Source: Gordionus sp. m RMFG-2023
Lineage: Eukaryota; Nematomorpha; Gordioida; Chordodea; Parachordodidae
Assembly (NCBI RefSeq): GCF_954871325.1
Contig: NC_088775.1
Span: forward strand, 35,875,561 to 35,939,560
Length of the DNA: 64,000 bases
Reading direction: 5' to 3'
Below, one piece after another: positions 37,371 through 47,662 of the stretch. The position numbers were made by a program, and so were the translations under genes. How positions within the stretch are numbered: position 1 is the stretch's first letter; the number at the start of each line of letters is the position of its first letter. The notes beneath the pieces were generated by a model that worked only from the letters and a program-made list of their open reading frames with translations, was not told the origin of the DNA and ran no database searches.

Positions 37371-37388
37371 ATCGTATATAATTTTAAT

Positions 37389-38594
37389 CAGTCTTGTTAA
37401 GGAGCGGCGCTCCGGAGCGCCGCTAAATTTTTTCAAAAAAAGCTGGAGCGCCCCTCCTTTTTAAAAATGAGGAGCGGGAGCGGGAGTAGCTCCTTTTAAA
37501 TAATATTTGTTAATTAAAATTTAATGAAAATAAAATTTTATTTTATTTAAATTTATTCATTATTAAATGGATAACCATGGGCTTATACGTTTTAACTCCC
37601 AAGAACGTAAATTTATTAAAGAGTATAGTCAAGTAAATATTAATATAATCGTTATCTTAGTGATATAAATAAATTTTAGGTTATGGAACTTATGAAAAAA
37701 GCTCTGAAAATCCTTGAAGGGGAGCTTCATATGGACATGGGTTTCCTAAGTCCTACCATTTTTAAACTCATTTCAAAATTAAATGAATTATCAGATTTAA
37801 GGTTTTGCCAACCTCTTGTAAAGTCTCTCATCAGCGGTATTAATAAAAGGTTTATAATAAAACATAAATTATATCTATTTAAATAACCTTATTGCAGATT
37901 TCCAAATATTTATAATGATGATAATATAATTGCAGCGATTGTCCATCCTGCATTTAAATTGAATTGGGAATGGATAAAAGATCCAAAAAATATGGAACTA
38001 AAAGCCAGATTAATTAATTTTTTAAGGAAACAAATACCCGACGGAAAAATAGCTACAACTAGTTCACGGGAACCTTGTAATGATTTGGAAGATTTCTTTG
38101 GATTCCATGAAATCGATTACCATGAAAATAATATATTGGATAGATATTTTTTAAATAATGATAGCAAAATTACTATTTTTGAACAATTCCATGAATTAAA
38201 AAATATTTATATTAAATACAATACCCCGCTTCCCTCTAGTGCTCCTGTGGAGCGCCTATTTAGTATCGCAAAACAGGTCTTAGGGGAGAAGCGTGGGTGT
38301 TTGTTAGATTCTAATTTAGAAAATTTATTACTTTTAAAAGCTAATAAAAGATTATAAATATTTTGATATATCATATAATATAAATAAAACGTTTTGATAA
38401 AAAAATATGATTTTGTTTCGTGTACCTTCTAAAAAAATGAAAATCAAAGGAGCGGTTATGGAGCGGCACTCCATTAGTTGGAGCGGGAGCGCTCCTTTTA
38501 ATATGTAGTAGCGGGAGCGGGAGTTCGCTCCTTTTGAGAAGGTAGGAGCGGGAGCGGGAGTCGCTACTTTTAAAAAGGAGCGTTAACAAGACTG
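37389..38594 (+). mobile_element. hAT transposon B, 1.2 kb, internally deleted
   Basis: TIRs of CAGTCTTGTTAA at 37389 and its complement ending at 38594. Perfect 8-bp TSDs ATTTTAAT lie at 37381-37388 and 38595-38602. Both subterminal regions are unusually GC-rich with repeated GGAGCGGGAGCGGGAG and GCTCC words and contrast sharply with the AT-rich interior. The interior keeps only the transposase C-terminal part. Confidence 0.95.
37683..38357 (+). pseudogene. hAT transposase C-terminal half (PSSAPVERLFS type)
   Basis: Two adjoining plus-strand pieces: 37683-37886 (MELMKKALKILEGELHMDMG, then RFCQPLVKSLISGINKRF) and 37959-38357 (NWEWIKDPKNMELKARLINF, then TPLPSSAPVERLFSIAKQVL and LLDSNLENLLLLKANKRL). 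It ends at the natural C-terminus of the family. The clade is the same as the transposase at 57676-59065. A frameshift separates the pieces and there is no N-terminal half. Confidence 0.9.
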
Positions 38595-38759
38595 ATTTTA
38601 ATTATTAATATTTTTATTACAATTTTTGCCACCACTTAAATTAATATTTAGTTATAAAATAAATGAAATTAATTTATTTTAATTTATAAGTATCTATGAA
38701 TAATATATGAAAAATATAAAAGAATCATAGCTCAAACATTTATTAATGTGTTTTCATCC

Positions 38760-39030
38760 ATTTTAACCCTGATTATAGAATTTAATGACTGCTCAATAGA
38801 AATATTATGGCAAGATTTCAATAATGATGGAAAAATAGATTTGGGAAGCTTTAATTTTTCATAGTTAGGAATTCTTGTTCTTTTGAATGATGCCTTTCCA
38901 AATTAGCTCCATTGTAACCTGGGTGACTTAGCACTTATCTATATTACAGCTGATTCATTTAGAGAATATTAAGTAAAAAAGGAATGGCCTGAGTTTATGG
39001 TTCCGACCATTTAAATATTTTCTAAAGGAA
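38760..39030 (-). pseudogene. BED zinc-finger remnant of family X
   Basis: The minus strand matches 23394-23560 base by base over long stretches. It follows a TTTCCTTTAG acceptor with KIFKWSEP-like residues and then GANLERHHSKEQE, the second half of a BED finger. Stops are present. It is the N-terminal exon of the family X transposase; the remainder has been lost or replaced by the nested hATs. Confidence 0.5.
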
Positions 39031-39294
39031 ATTAAATAAATATTTATATATTATCAACATAAATACAATAAAAAAAAATATGAGGTCAGAACAAACATCT
39101 ATTCTAAGATTATGATATAGATAAACTAATTAGAATTCACAATTAATTTATAAAGCCACATCATGTGGATATTATTAGTTTAAAGATTTATAATTCCACA
39201 CATCTAGGATTTAATATAAAAAGCAGATTTGAACAACTATGTAAATACTTTCATTTCAAGACAACACATTTTTAATAATAAAGGGTATAATAAT

Positions 39295-39696
39295 GGTTAA
39301 TTATGCTTACTACCTTAAGGTACTACTTTTCAAATTTGAATTTTGTTCATTTTTAATTTGGATAGGCACTACCAAATATATTTATAATATATATTTGAAT
39401 AATCGTGATTTTTGGAAAGCCTCTATGGCCTAGTAGGCAAGAGCTTGGCTTACTGATCCTATGGTCCCGGGTTCGAATCCCAGGAATGGTCATGTTTTTT
39501 TTCTTATTCTAACTTGGTGGTTCCATCCTTGGGGGGATAATATATAGGAGGCCGGACTCGATCACGTGATTCCGTATTATTATATTAAATAATAAGGGTC
39601 TTATTACATTTTAATAAATTTTGGACGGTATTTAGCAAATTAGGTTGGTATTTAGAATATTTCCATACATTCACTTGGTAGTAAGCATCATTAACC
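39295..39696. mobile_element. 402-bp MITE with 9-bp TSD
   Basis: TIRs of about 20 bp: GGTTAATTATGCTTACTACC at the left and the complement of GGTTAATGATGCTTACTACC at the right (one mismatch). Perfect 9-bp direct repeats TATAATAAT lie at 39286-39294 and 39697-39705. A 9-bp TSD suggests a MULE-mobilised MITE. A tRNA-like SINE occupies its centre. The hAT 39706-41709 inserted exactly at its right-hand TSD. Confidence 0.85.
39415..39610 (+). mobile_element. tRNA-derived SINE
   Basis: A tRNA-like head contains a perfect A box TGGCCTAGTAGG (39426-39437) and B box GGTTCGAATCC (39470-39480), 32 bp apart, as for an RNA polymerase III promoter. It is followed by a T-run, a unique body (GGTGGTTCCATCCTTGGGGG, GAGGCCGGACTCGATCACG) and an AT-rich tail. 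The non-tRNA body argues for a SINE rather than a functional tRNA gene. It is inserted within the MITE. Confidence 0.8.
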
Positions 39697-39759
39697 TATA
39701 ATAATCAGGGTTGCCAGATATTCTTCACTTGAAAACGTGAGTTTTCCTTTTAATAATTA

Positions 39760-39838
39760 ATGGGGGACTTCGCCCCCATACCCTCCAATTTGCGGGCCTT
39801 CGGCCCGCTTTTGCCCGGGCTTCGGCCGGGGTAATTGA
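39760..39838. repeat. GC-rich triple hairpin module
   Basis: TGGGGGACTTCGCCCCCATA, then GCGGGCCTTCGGCCCGC and CCCGGGCTTCGGCCGGGG: three GC hairpins with TTCG-type loops in under 80 bp of otherwise AT-rich DNA. The order and spacers (CAATTTG, TTTTGCCCG) match 11105-11176 in a different hAT family. Confidence 0.75.
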
Positions 39839-40079
39839 TGTAGCATACTCATCTAAGTTAATATGTTATATTTTATATAACAAGATTTTAAAGACAATGA
39901 AAATTCTTTATTGATTTACTAATAACAATTATGATATATAATTTTCTCATTTATAGCATAATAATAATATTAATTATTATATTTTATGTATGATTTTAAA
40001 AGAGGCAATAAAGATTTCTCATCGGCACTGTGGAGATAGGCTGAAAACTCTTTGCATGAATAGTTATATTTTGTTTAAC

Positions 40080-41110
40080 CATAAGTTCAGCTTCCAATGA
40101 TGGCGTTCTTTTCGCCAAGCAGTAGTCATTAGACTGAATATTCTTTCTGATAATTGCATATTTTCTCTATCAGTGGTGAGTTTTTATTAGAAAGAAAATC
40201 CATCCATTTTTCTTGGGTATTCACGTGATAGTTTTTTGATAATTTTTCTTCATAATAGGATTAAAATTGAATATTCCTCAAAGAGAATTTTTGTATCTAT
40301 GTTTGGTATTTTATAATTACTAATAATTTTTTGTAATTGTTCAAATTCTGGACATTATTTTAATGTCATAGGGCTAAGATATTTCCATATATTATCTATA
40401 ATATCATAACGTTTTTCTACATATTCTATAATATTTTTTATAAATATCTTTGATTCATTTTTGAAATTTATTGCCTTTTCTACATCATTATTATGTTGTA
40501 AAATATTTTTAGAAATGCTCCCATAAAAATTTTGTTGAATTTTTAAATTTAATGAATTCTTTATTTAGGATAAGATCATGTATATATATTGCTAATACAT
40601 CTTAAGATTGCAATTGTAAATTTATGTTATTGACTAAAGTGCCAACGTTAAGGACAACGCCTAAATATGCCTCTGCAAAATCATCTCCAAAAATTATTTT
40701 CAAAATTGGTGGGGTTGCTGATAATGATAAAAAATATTCTTTAAGGGGTTGAAAATACTTAAGCATCCGCTTAATCGCTGGGATTAATGTAGGCCAGCGT
40801 GTTGGAACATGGCGAAGTGATTCTGACCATTCTAAATTGCACCATTCTACCAATTCTTTTAAAACTGTAACTCTTCTTGTGGAGTTGCTAAATTAATTAT
40901 ATCATTTAATTACTATACTCTCAATATCATATTTAAGAAAAATTATGGCCTTTTTGAACGAATTGGTAAGAATGTGGCATATACAACCCATTGGTATAAT
41001 ATTATTACTATGGCTTTTCAATTCTGTCCAAATACTTTAATTTTTCACAAAATTTATAGATGCGTTATCTGCACGATAGGCCGTTACATTAGCAATATCA
41101 AGTTCAGCGA
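40080..41110 (-). pseudogene. hAT transposase, broken
   Basis: Minus-strand order: AELDIANVTAYRADNASINF near 41090 (catalytic Asp region), IIPMGCICHI near 40980, SLRHVPTRWPTLIPAIKRML and KYFQPLKEYFLSLSATPPIL (open frame 40853-40602), then ERIFSLMTTAWRKER and HHWKLNLW near 40110 as the C-terminal dimerisation part. The layout is that of hAT transposases with an A-D-N-A block and an H-x-T-R-W block. The N-terminal finger is not recognisable, and several stops and frameshifts break the rest. Confidence 0.8.
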
Positions 41111-42182
41111 ATTTTAAATTTTCTTGAAAGCATCTAGATATGTCTTTAGGGGTTTCACTGTCAGACGAAAAAATTTTAAGTAATTAAACATTTATTCCAT
41201 TCTTTTTGTTGAAGTATCTAAGTAATAAGGGAAATGTTTTTATATTACCTTTATTCTATGCATCCGTTAGTATTGAAAACGGATGATTGTTTTTTAGATC
41301 TTTTATAATATTTGCCCTTAATTTATTTCATTTAAAATTTTACGTTATAATATAAGATTTATAAAATCCATAAAAGAAATGTATAGTTATTTAAATTCAT
41401 ATTATAATTATACTTGATAAACTTTCTAAAAATTGAATTTCTGTTGTGGGTAATTGATCAATGAATATGATTGGTTAGTTGGACTATTAACAAATACTAC
41501 AATTTTTTTAAATATTTTAAAATAAAATTAATTTAAAATTTTATATTTTTGAAAAAATTTAAAAACGTGAGAAAAAGTGTGAGACTAAGTGTGATTATTT
41601 TAATTTACTCAAAAAACGTGAGAAAAGCGTGAAGTGTGAGATGGGTAAGTAAAAAATTAGGTATGAAATCGTGAGAATCAAGGCTAAATCGTGACATCTG
41701 GCAACCCTGATAATAATACTAATGATTTAAATTATACTATAATGGTCATTTTAAAAATTATATGGGAATTAATGACCCTTCTATCAAACTAATCATGAGG
41801 TGGTGTTATTAAAATAAATCAAAAATCTACAAATTGGTTATCTAGATATTTTGCATAGGAAAATAGGAATATTATATGGCTCTGATACTAGAAGAAGCAG
41901 TTGAAAGACTTTGGATCAATTTAAATCATAGTAAAAAAATTAATACATATTTTTGGATATCAAACAAATATTTTGATAATTTAATAATTATATGCGGATA
42001 TAGCAAAAATTTGTAATACAACAAGGAAAAGAATGTAAATGAAAAAAAAAGTAAAATTATTTATTTTATTCATTTACAATTCTTTTTACTCCTTCAAAAA
42101 ATTATTATATCGGTTCCGTTAAGGTTACGGTTCAGATATTTTAAAATAACGGTTTCGCGGTTTATTTCATTCCGGGTCCCTG

Positions 42183-42665
42183 TATTTCTTCATCATGTTT
42201 TGCACTTTAAAAAAAATTATACGAACCAAATTATATTGTAGAGAGTAGCTAGTCTGACATTTTATATAGATTATACGACTCAATTAAAATAAAAATTTTA
42301 ATTTCCTCATTTCCTTATTTAAATATTTTTTTTAAAAAAAAATTAATTTAAAATTTATACATTTTTATTTTTTTAATATTATTAATCCCTTTAAAAAACG
42401 ATATCTCACAGGCAAAGACTTTAAAAAAAAAATCATTTAAAATAAATAACGAACATTTTTATGGAAGGCCAGTTTTCGTTTTTAAATAGGATATTTATTT
42501 ACTACTTAAAACAAATCAATAATAACATTGATATAATTGTCATTAAAATAAAAATATATTGATTGATTTTTTTCCTTTTTATAAAAACATTTCTCAAATA
42601 CGCTTGTTAGTAATATAATTTTATTTCCATGATTCAATTCTAATTCTAATAACAATATTCAAACC
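42183..42665. other. Upstream region of the serpin gene
   Basis: AT-rich sequence between the family X right end and the serpin start codon. No clear TATA or initiator could be singled out because the composition makes such matches common. It should hold the core promoter if the annotated first exon is right. Confidence 0.4.
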
Positions 42666-45582
42666 ATGACGATGCATAAATTTGGAAAATTCTCTTTTTC
42701 TATATTTTGGACATTAATAAAACTATTGATCGGTAAATAACAAACTAATTATTTTTACTATACATTGTAATTTATTTAGAATACATATAACTGAATTTTT
42801 TTAGTGCTTTGTATTGTCAATGTGGTCACTGGTCGTCTTAAAAATAAGTCTATTAAAGTTACGCGCATGTCCTCTACTGTTTTGACTACAGCAGCCAAAA
42901 CAATCGAACAGAGTACAGTTACAACAACCACAGACCCACCTTCAACTTTTTACCCCGACATAACTCCCTCCCCAGTTCCCACAATTTTCACTCGCGCCAA
43001 CTCTTTTGCCGCCAAAATTAACGCCTTTGCGCTTAATATTCTATCGACGCTCGTGCATTCTACATCCGTTACTGAAGTTACCAACGAAATTGACGGCGTC
43101 CATTCAACACCCTCTTTATCAAACTACTCCACATCAAATGTTTTCCCAAATGGCGCTACATTCAAATCTGGGCTTGTCGTTCAATCTAATTTAGCATTCT
43201 CTCCCACTAGCTTGGCTACTGTCCTGATTATGATTTATTTAGGCAGTGGGGGTACCACTAGCACTGAGATAACACGCTTGCTAGGGCTTTCTAGGTTCAG
43301 TCGCAAGGATTTTGACGGCTTCCCAGTGTTTCTTTCGGGTCTTAACACTATTCGTTCTCTCGGGAATGTGGTATTGAACGCTCAAAGACTGGTTGTTCAA
43401 TCCAACATTATCGATGATGGAGTCCACTTTGAAGTAAATCCATTTTACTTGAGTTCCCTAAAACAAAATTATAAGGCCGACCTAACGAGAGCCAATTTTG
43501 TAAACGATTCTGTCAAAGTGGCCCGCGAAATCAACGAATGGGTTGCAAACATGACTCAGGGTCATATTAGTGAAATATTGAGAGCGGAATCACTACATTC
43601 TTTTACACGAATGCTCATTCTTGACATTACTTATTTTCATGGTGAATGGGAGAAAGCGTTCGATGGTTCAAGCACTAGCTTAGAAAAATTTTACGTACAT
43701 GCTAACAAGACTATCGAAGTTAGTATGATGAAGCGCAAAGGTAAATACAAGTCGGGGTACCTGCAGAGCATTAGGTAATTATTAGGAAAGGAAATGTAAG
43801 AAAATATTTGAATTGGCAAGGTTATAAAAACAAAGAAATCCCTATCATTTAGTAATAACAAACACAAACAACCGCTTAGCCAAATAAATTAAAATAATCT
43901 AAATCAGAATAAAAGTTTATTAGTTAGATAAATGGCCCTATTTCGGCATTTATAAATTATTAACCATATAAGAAAACGATTGGATAATGGCTGGATAAAT
44001 AGTATAATAGCTGATGACAAAAAATTTATAAAAAAAATACATTTAAATTGCCAAAATAATTTTTCATAGAGAAATAAATTTTTCTTATAGGTAAAAATAC
44101 CTCATAAACTATTGTATATTAATTAATATAATAGTAAAATTTACTTTCTTTATACGTAAATCCTTAAGCGCTCAATTCTTGGAAATTCCTTTTAAAAACT
44201 TTGAACTGAGTTTCTACATAATGCTTCCCGATCATTACAACGGTCAGAACCTGAGCTCCCTGATCGAAAAGCTCGACATTTTTCAACTCAACCTTATGCT
44301 TCAAAATATTCCCACTTTTGATACCAGGATAGAGGTCCCAAAATTTTCTATTTCTAGTAATTTAGACATGAAGATTCCATTTAAACGCTTGGGTAGGTCA
44401 ATATTTTTAATGATGCAATTATATAATATTGGGAACATTTTATCGAATATTTCCTATATCCTGATTTCGTTTTTTCTTAAAATTATTTTACACTTATGGC
44501 AAGATTTTATATATATGATTCTCGGCTTAGCCAGAGAGACCATAGAAATATTAGGGCTATTTAAAGGGGCTTCGGAAAACTTAAGGCATAAATGAACATT
44601 AAGAGTGATATAAAATCTTATTGTTATGAAACAAATAAAAAAAATATATCATAAAAACGAATTTTAATGGTTTTCAAAATTTATTATAGAACCAAGAATT
44701 ACTTTATTTTTTAAATTTAAAATGTTTGAAATAGTATAAAGTTTGATGATATAAGGGACTTAGCACCATCGGTAATTTTAATCAATGTAGGGAGTGGAAT
44801 CAACCCGATTAGTGCAGTTAATTCATGGTTAGATACATATGTATAAATAAATATTAATTGCTTTTTTTGTCAAATTAATAAAATCAGTACCAACGTAAAT
44901 TTTTATATGCTCTATATATATGACATCACTTGGAACACTTGATACTTTTTTATGTGTCATGAATATAAATTTAAATTATAAATTTGGGATAAACAAATAG
45001 GTCTATCAGCTCTCTTTGACTCTGATAAGGCTAATTTGTCAATGATGATAACGAATTCTAGCTCTCCTTTATTTGTATCCGAGTTCAAACATAAAGTTTC
45101 TTTTAGTGTGGATGAACGAGGTTTAATTCTTATTTTTAAAAATATTTTAATATATCCGCTTACCAAAAATAATAATTAAGTAATTCTTATATTTTTATAA
45201 AATATAATATTATATCCGCTTTCCACAAATAATGATTACAGGATCTAGATAACATTGTTTTTAATAATATATTTTTAATTTTATTAGGCTTTCATTATTA
45301 TATATTATAATTATACTTCAAAATTTGGACAATCAAATATTTTGATAACTTTAAATTGGTCAACAGAATTTCAATGAATTTTGTACTATATTTTTATGTT
45401 TGCTATTTAAAACACAAGGAGCTAAGGGTGCGGCCGTGTCTCAGGCAATAATAGAAGCTCGAAGTTCAATCGAAGATGAGTTTATTGCTAACAGACCTTT
45501 TCTTTTCATAGTAGTAGACAATAGAGTATTATCGATCTTATTTTTAGGCATTATAAATACTCCAAATCCGGCCAAGGACTAG
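42666..45582 (+). CDS. Serpin (secreted serine protease inhibitor), five exons
   Basis: Exons 42666-42732, 42805-43774, 44169-44392, 45001-45120 and 45419-45582 join with GT-AG sites and consistent phases to 514 residues and a stop. Exon 1 plus the start of exon 2 gives a hydrophobic signal-peptide-like start (MTMHKFGKFSFSIFWTLIKL, then LIVLCIVNVVTG). Residues 40-82 are Ser/Thr/Pro-rich (TVTTTTDPPSTFY). The serpin fold follows: NSFAAKINAFALNIL (helix A), LAFSPTSLATVLIMIYLGSG from 152, LILDITYFHGEWEKAF, EIPFKNFELSFYIMLPD and FKHKVSFSVDERG. The reactive loop begins at Gly461 (GAKGAAVSQAIIEARSS) and the C-terminus has FIANRPFLFIVV and FLGIINTP. Counting P15 at Gly461 puts Arg475 at P1 and Ser476 at P1', so a trypsin-like target is likely. 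The hinge is atypical (Ala at P14, Gly at P12), so inhibition is inferred. About 40 extra residues (103-143) separate helix A from the next strand. An ATTAAA lies shortly after the stop. Confidence 0.92.
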
Positions 45583-46479
45583 AGCCAAGATATATATGAT
45601 GTGGATTAAAATTTAAATTCTCAAATTTGTGATTTTTAAAAATATATACCATTTTTTAAGGATATATCATTTTTTTAACCATATTTACAATATATTCTTG
45701 CTTTAAAAGACATTTTTTTATATAAGTATTTTTTTTAAACACCATTATTACGTGAACCATATAACCATCTGTATAACACGTAAATAATCATGAGTTCATC
45801 AAATAACGTAACTTTGTACATTTTTATATTATACAAAATTATTCATGTTTTTTAATTATAATAATATACCATTTTTATTATGACTCTTAATTTGAAAATA
45901 AAGATATTTAGGATTTTTAAGGAAAATATTTATTTTTTCAAATATACTAGTAAATATCACGCCATGGTTATGCATGAATTTGGAATATGCTGTGAGAGGG
46001 GAAGGGTGATAATTTTTATTTTAAAGAAAATATTCTTGTAATTTGAAAATATTTTATAAGATTTGTTGTAATATGTAAATTTACTTTAAAATAAAATCGA
46101 GAAAAAAGAAGTAATATTCAAATCGACTGTTAAACAGAACGAAACGAATTATTATATTATTTGAGTAAAGACGATGTAAATGAATAGGATAGAAAAGTAT
46201 ATATAATCGAGGATATTTTACTTGTTGAAATTTATTATGAATTTGCGAACATAATTTTTAATTTTAATTTTTTTATTTTAGTTATGATTATGTAATTACA
46301 ATTTAGTTAATTTATTTTTACTATTTATTTGTATTCTCCTTAATTCTCAACTACAACATTTGTTAATGAAACATTATGTTTTATGGGCATATTCAGTCTA
46401 AATAACTCTCATAATTTGACAAGTTTCATAAATCTAATAGGACTTATGATCATTTCGAATAATTCAAATTAATGATTTA
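45583..46479. other. Serpin 3' flank
   Basis: AT-rich with no gene seen. An ATTAAA polyadenylation-like signal at about 45605 is the best candidate for the serpin transcript end. Confidence 0.4.
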
Positions 46480-47203
46480 TAAAAATTAAACGTATATAAC
46501 CTGCGAATTAGAAATTGCCATGAGGGAATGAGCAGCACGAGCTCTATCATACCCTTACCCACGTATCAAATTTATATTTAGCCATCTTTTCCATCAAATA
46601 TTACATCAGCTAAGGCAGACCCAGTCATGCTTGAAACAAGATTAAATTGAAGGAACATTTCTTTAATAATATTAATTTAGGTTCAATGTATCTGCGCACA
46701 ATGACATCTGCTCAATGCCTAAAATATTTGGATTGAACTGCCAAATTTGAGAAGCAGGGGACATATTGATTTCATATTAATTTTTTTAGAATGATATTCT
46801 TGCAAATATCAATGATATGTTGCATTTTTATTGCTGCTTGAGGCTTTTATGCAGATTCTGTTATGTTTTAAATTTACAAGATCACGAAAATTACCTTCAT
46901 TATTATTATCATTCAAGCTTCCTAAATCTAAATGACCGCGTAAGGCTAGGTCCTGCAATCCACAATATAGTATGCCCTTAATAGTTAATTTTTTTTTACA
47001 TCTATTTTCTTGTGCTATTTTAAACCAATTTTTATCAATATGTGATGATGGAAATTATATCCCCACTTCTTTGAATTAATTCCTTTGAAGAAATATGAGT
47101 TCACAGCTTTTGTGTTGATGATTTTCAAAAGTATCTTCTGCACCTTTGAACCTGTTGAATTCATATCTTGAATATGCTCCATTAACTTGGATAGAATATG
47201 CAA
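46480..47203 (-). pseudogene. hAT transposase N-terminal half, decayed
   Basis: The minus strand shows HHHILIKIGLK, then GILYCGLQDLALRGHLDLGS and NNNEGNFRDLVNLKHN. These match the I-x-F-C-G-x-Q-x-x-ALRGH and EGNF-x-x-L blocks that open the RNase-H-like domain in the 52-kDa-repressor/ZMYM hAT clade. Weak traces of G-Q-G-YDGA and AHSLMAISNS near 46520 would be the later catalytic block. Many stops are present. Element ends were not found; the GATCTGCATCGAGCC segment near 47506 may be one. Confidence 0.55.
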
Positions 47204-47510
47204 TCAACCATCTGGTAAAATAGCTGTTTTGAAATTTTAATTTTATATTAGCACAAATAGTTTATGGATATTGATAATTGAGGTATGAGATATAAATCTA
47301 TTATTATTAAATATTTATAATACATATCTTTAATATTCTTTAAGAATTATATGTCTTTCTTCTAGGCTAATTTTATCTTTATTTAAAAAATTGATATCGA
47401 ATGGGTGATTATGGTGCTCTTATAAATAGTGAAAATGATAAGATATTAGCCCTCATAAATAGGATAAAATAAAATAATTGGTCACAATTTATTATTTAGA
47501 TTAGTGATCT

Positions 47511-47662
47511 GCATCGAGCCTAATCTAAGCCTGGCCCGATATAATTTTTTTCGCCCGGCCGGGTGTAACATGTGAAAGCGATCTATAAGTTCTAAATCTC
47601 ACACCATCAAAATCCCACAGATTTGATATAAATGGCCCCTAATGGTTTTGAAGCGATTAATC
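47511..47662. repeat. Left member of an inverted repeat pair
   Basis: ACATGTGAAAGCGATC, CTCACACCATCAAAATC and GGCCCCTAATGGTTTTGAAG are inverted at 51838-51950 (GGCCCCCATTGTTTTGAAG, GATTTTGATGGTGTGA, TTTCACTTTCACACAT). The preceding CTAAGCCTGGCCCG and CGCCCGGCCGGG strings also have partners beyond 51955. The pair may be the ends of an old element that later received the MULE, or two separate insertions. Confidence 0.5.

Larger units (their letters stand above)
39706..41709 (-). mobile_element. hAT transposon, 2.0 kb, CAGGGTTGCCAGAT ends
   Basis: TIRs CAGGGTTGCCAGAT at 39706 and ATCTGGCAACCCTG ending at 41709. Perfect 8-bp TSDs ATAATAAT lie at 39698-39705 and 41710-41717; the left one lies inside the MITE's own TSD. 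Subterminal GTGAG words (AACGTGAGAAAAAGTGTGAG on the right, AACGTGAGTTTTCC on the left) are transposase-binding candidates. It carries one broken transposase on the minus strand. Confidence 0.95.
35531..42182 (-). mobile_element. Old hAT (family X) hosting three hATs, a MITE and a SINE
   Basis: The left end is CAGGGACCCGAACCTTTATT at 35531. The right end at 42182 is the complement of CAGGGACCCGGAATGAAAT. The flanks CATTTTCT and TATTTCTT are an imperfect 8-bp TSD. About 1.4 kb of original sequence remains (35531-35708, 38595-39294, 41710-42182) and matches the copy at 22553-29784 in reverse orientation. The rest is made of hATs 35717-37370, 37389-38594 and 39706-41709 and the MITE 39295-39696. 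A third copy has only its right end left, at 57183. Confidence 0.75.

Noticed and set aside
39415-39490. Functional tRNA gene
   Set aside because: The A and B boxes are good, but the sequence continues in a SINE-like body and tail, and a regular cloverleaf was not evident.
44393-44595. Extension of the serpin frame past 44392 as coding
   Set aside because: The serpin homology stops at KRLG, where a GTAGGT donor occurs, and continues in the next exon at 45001 (LSALFDSDKANLSMM).
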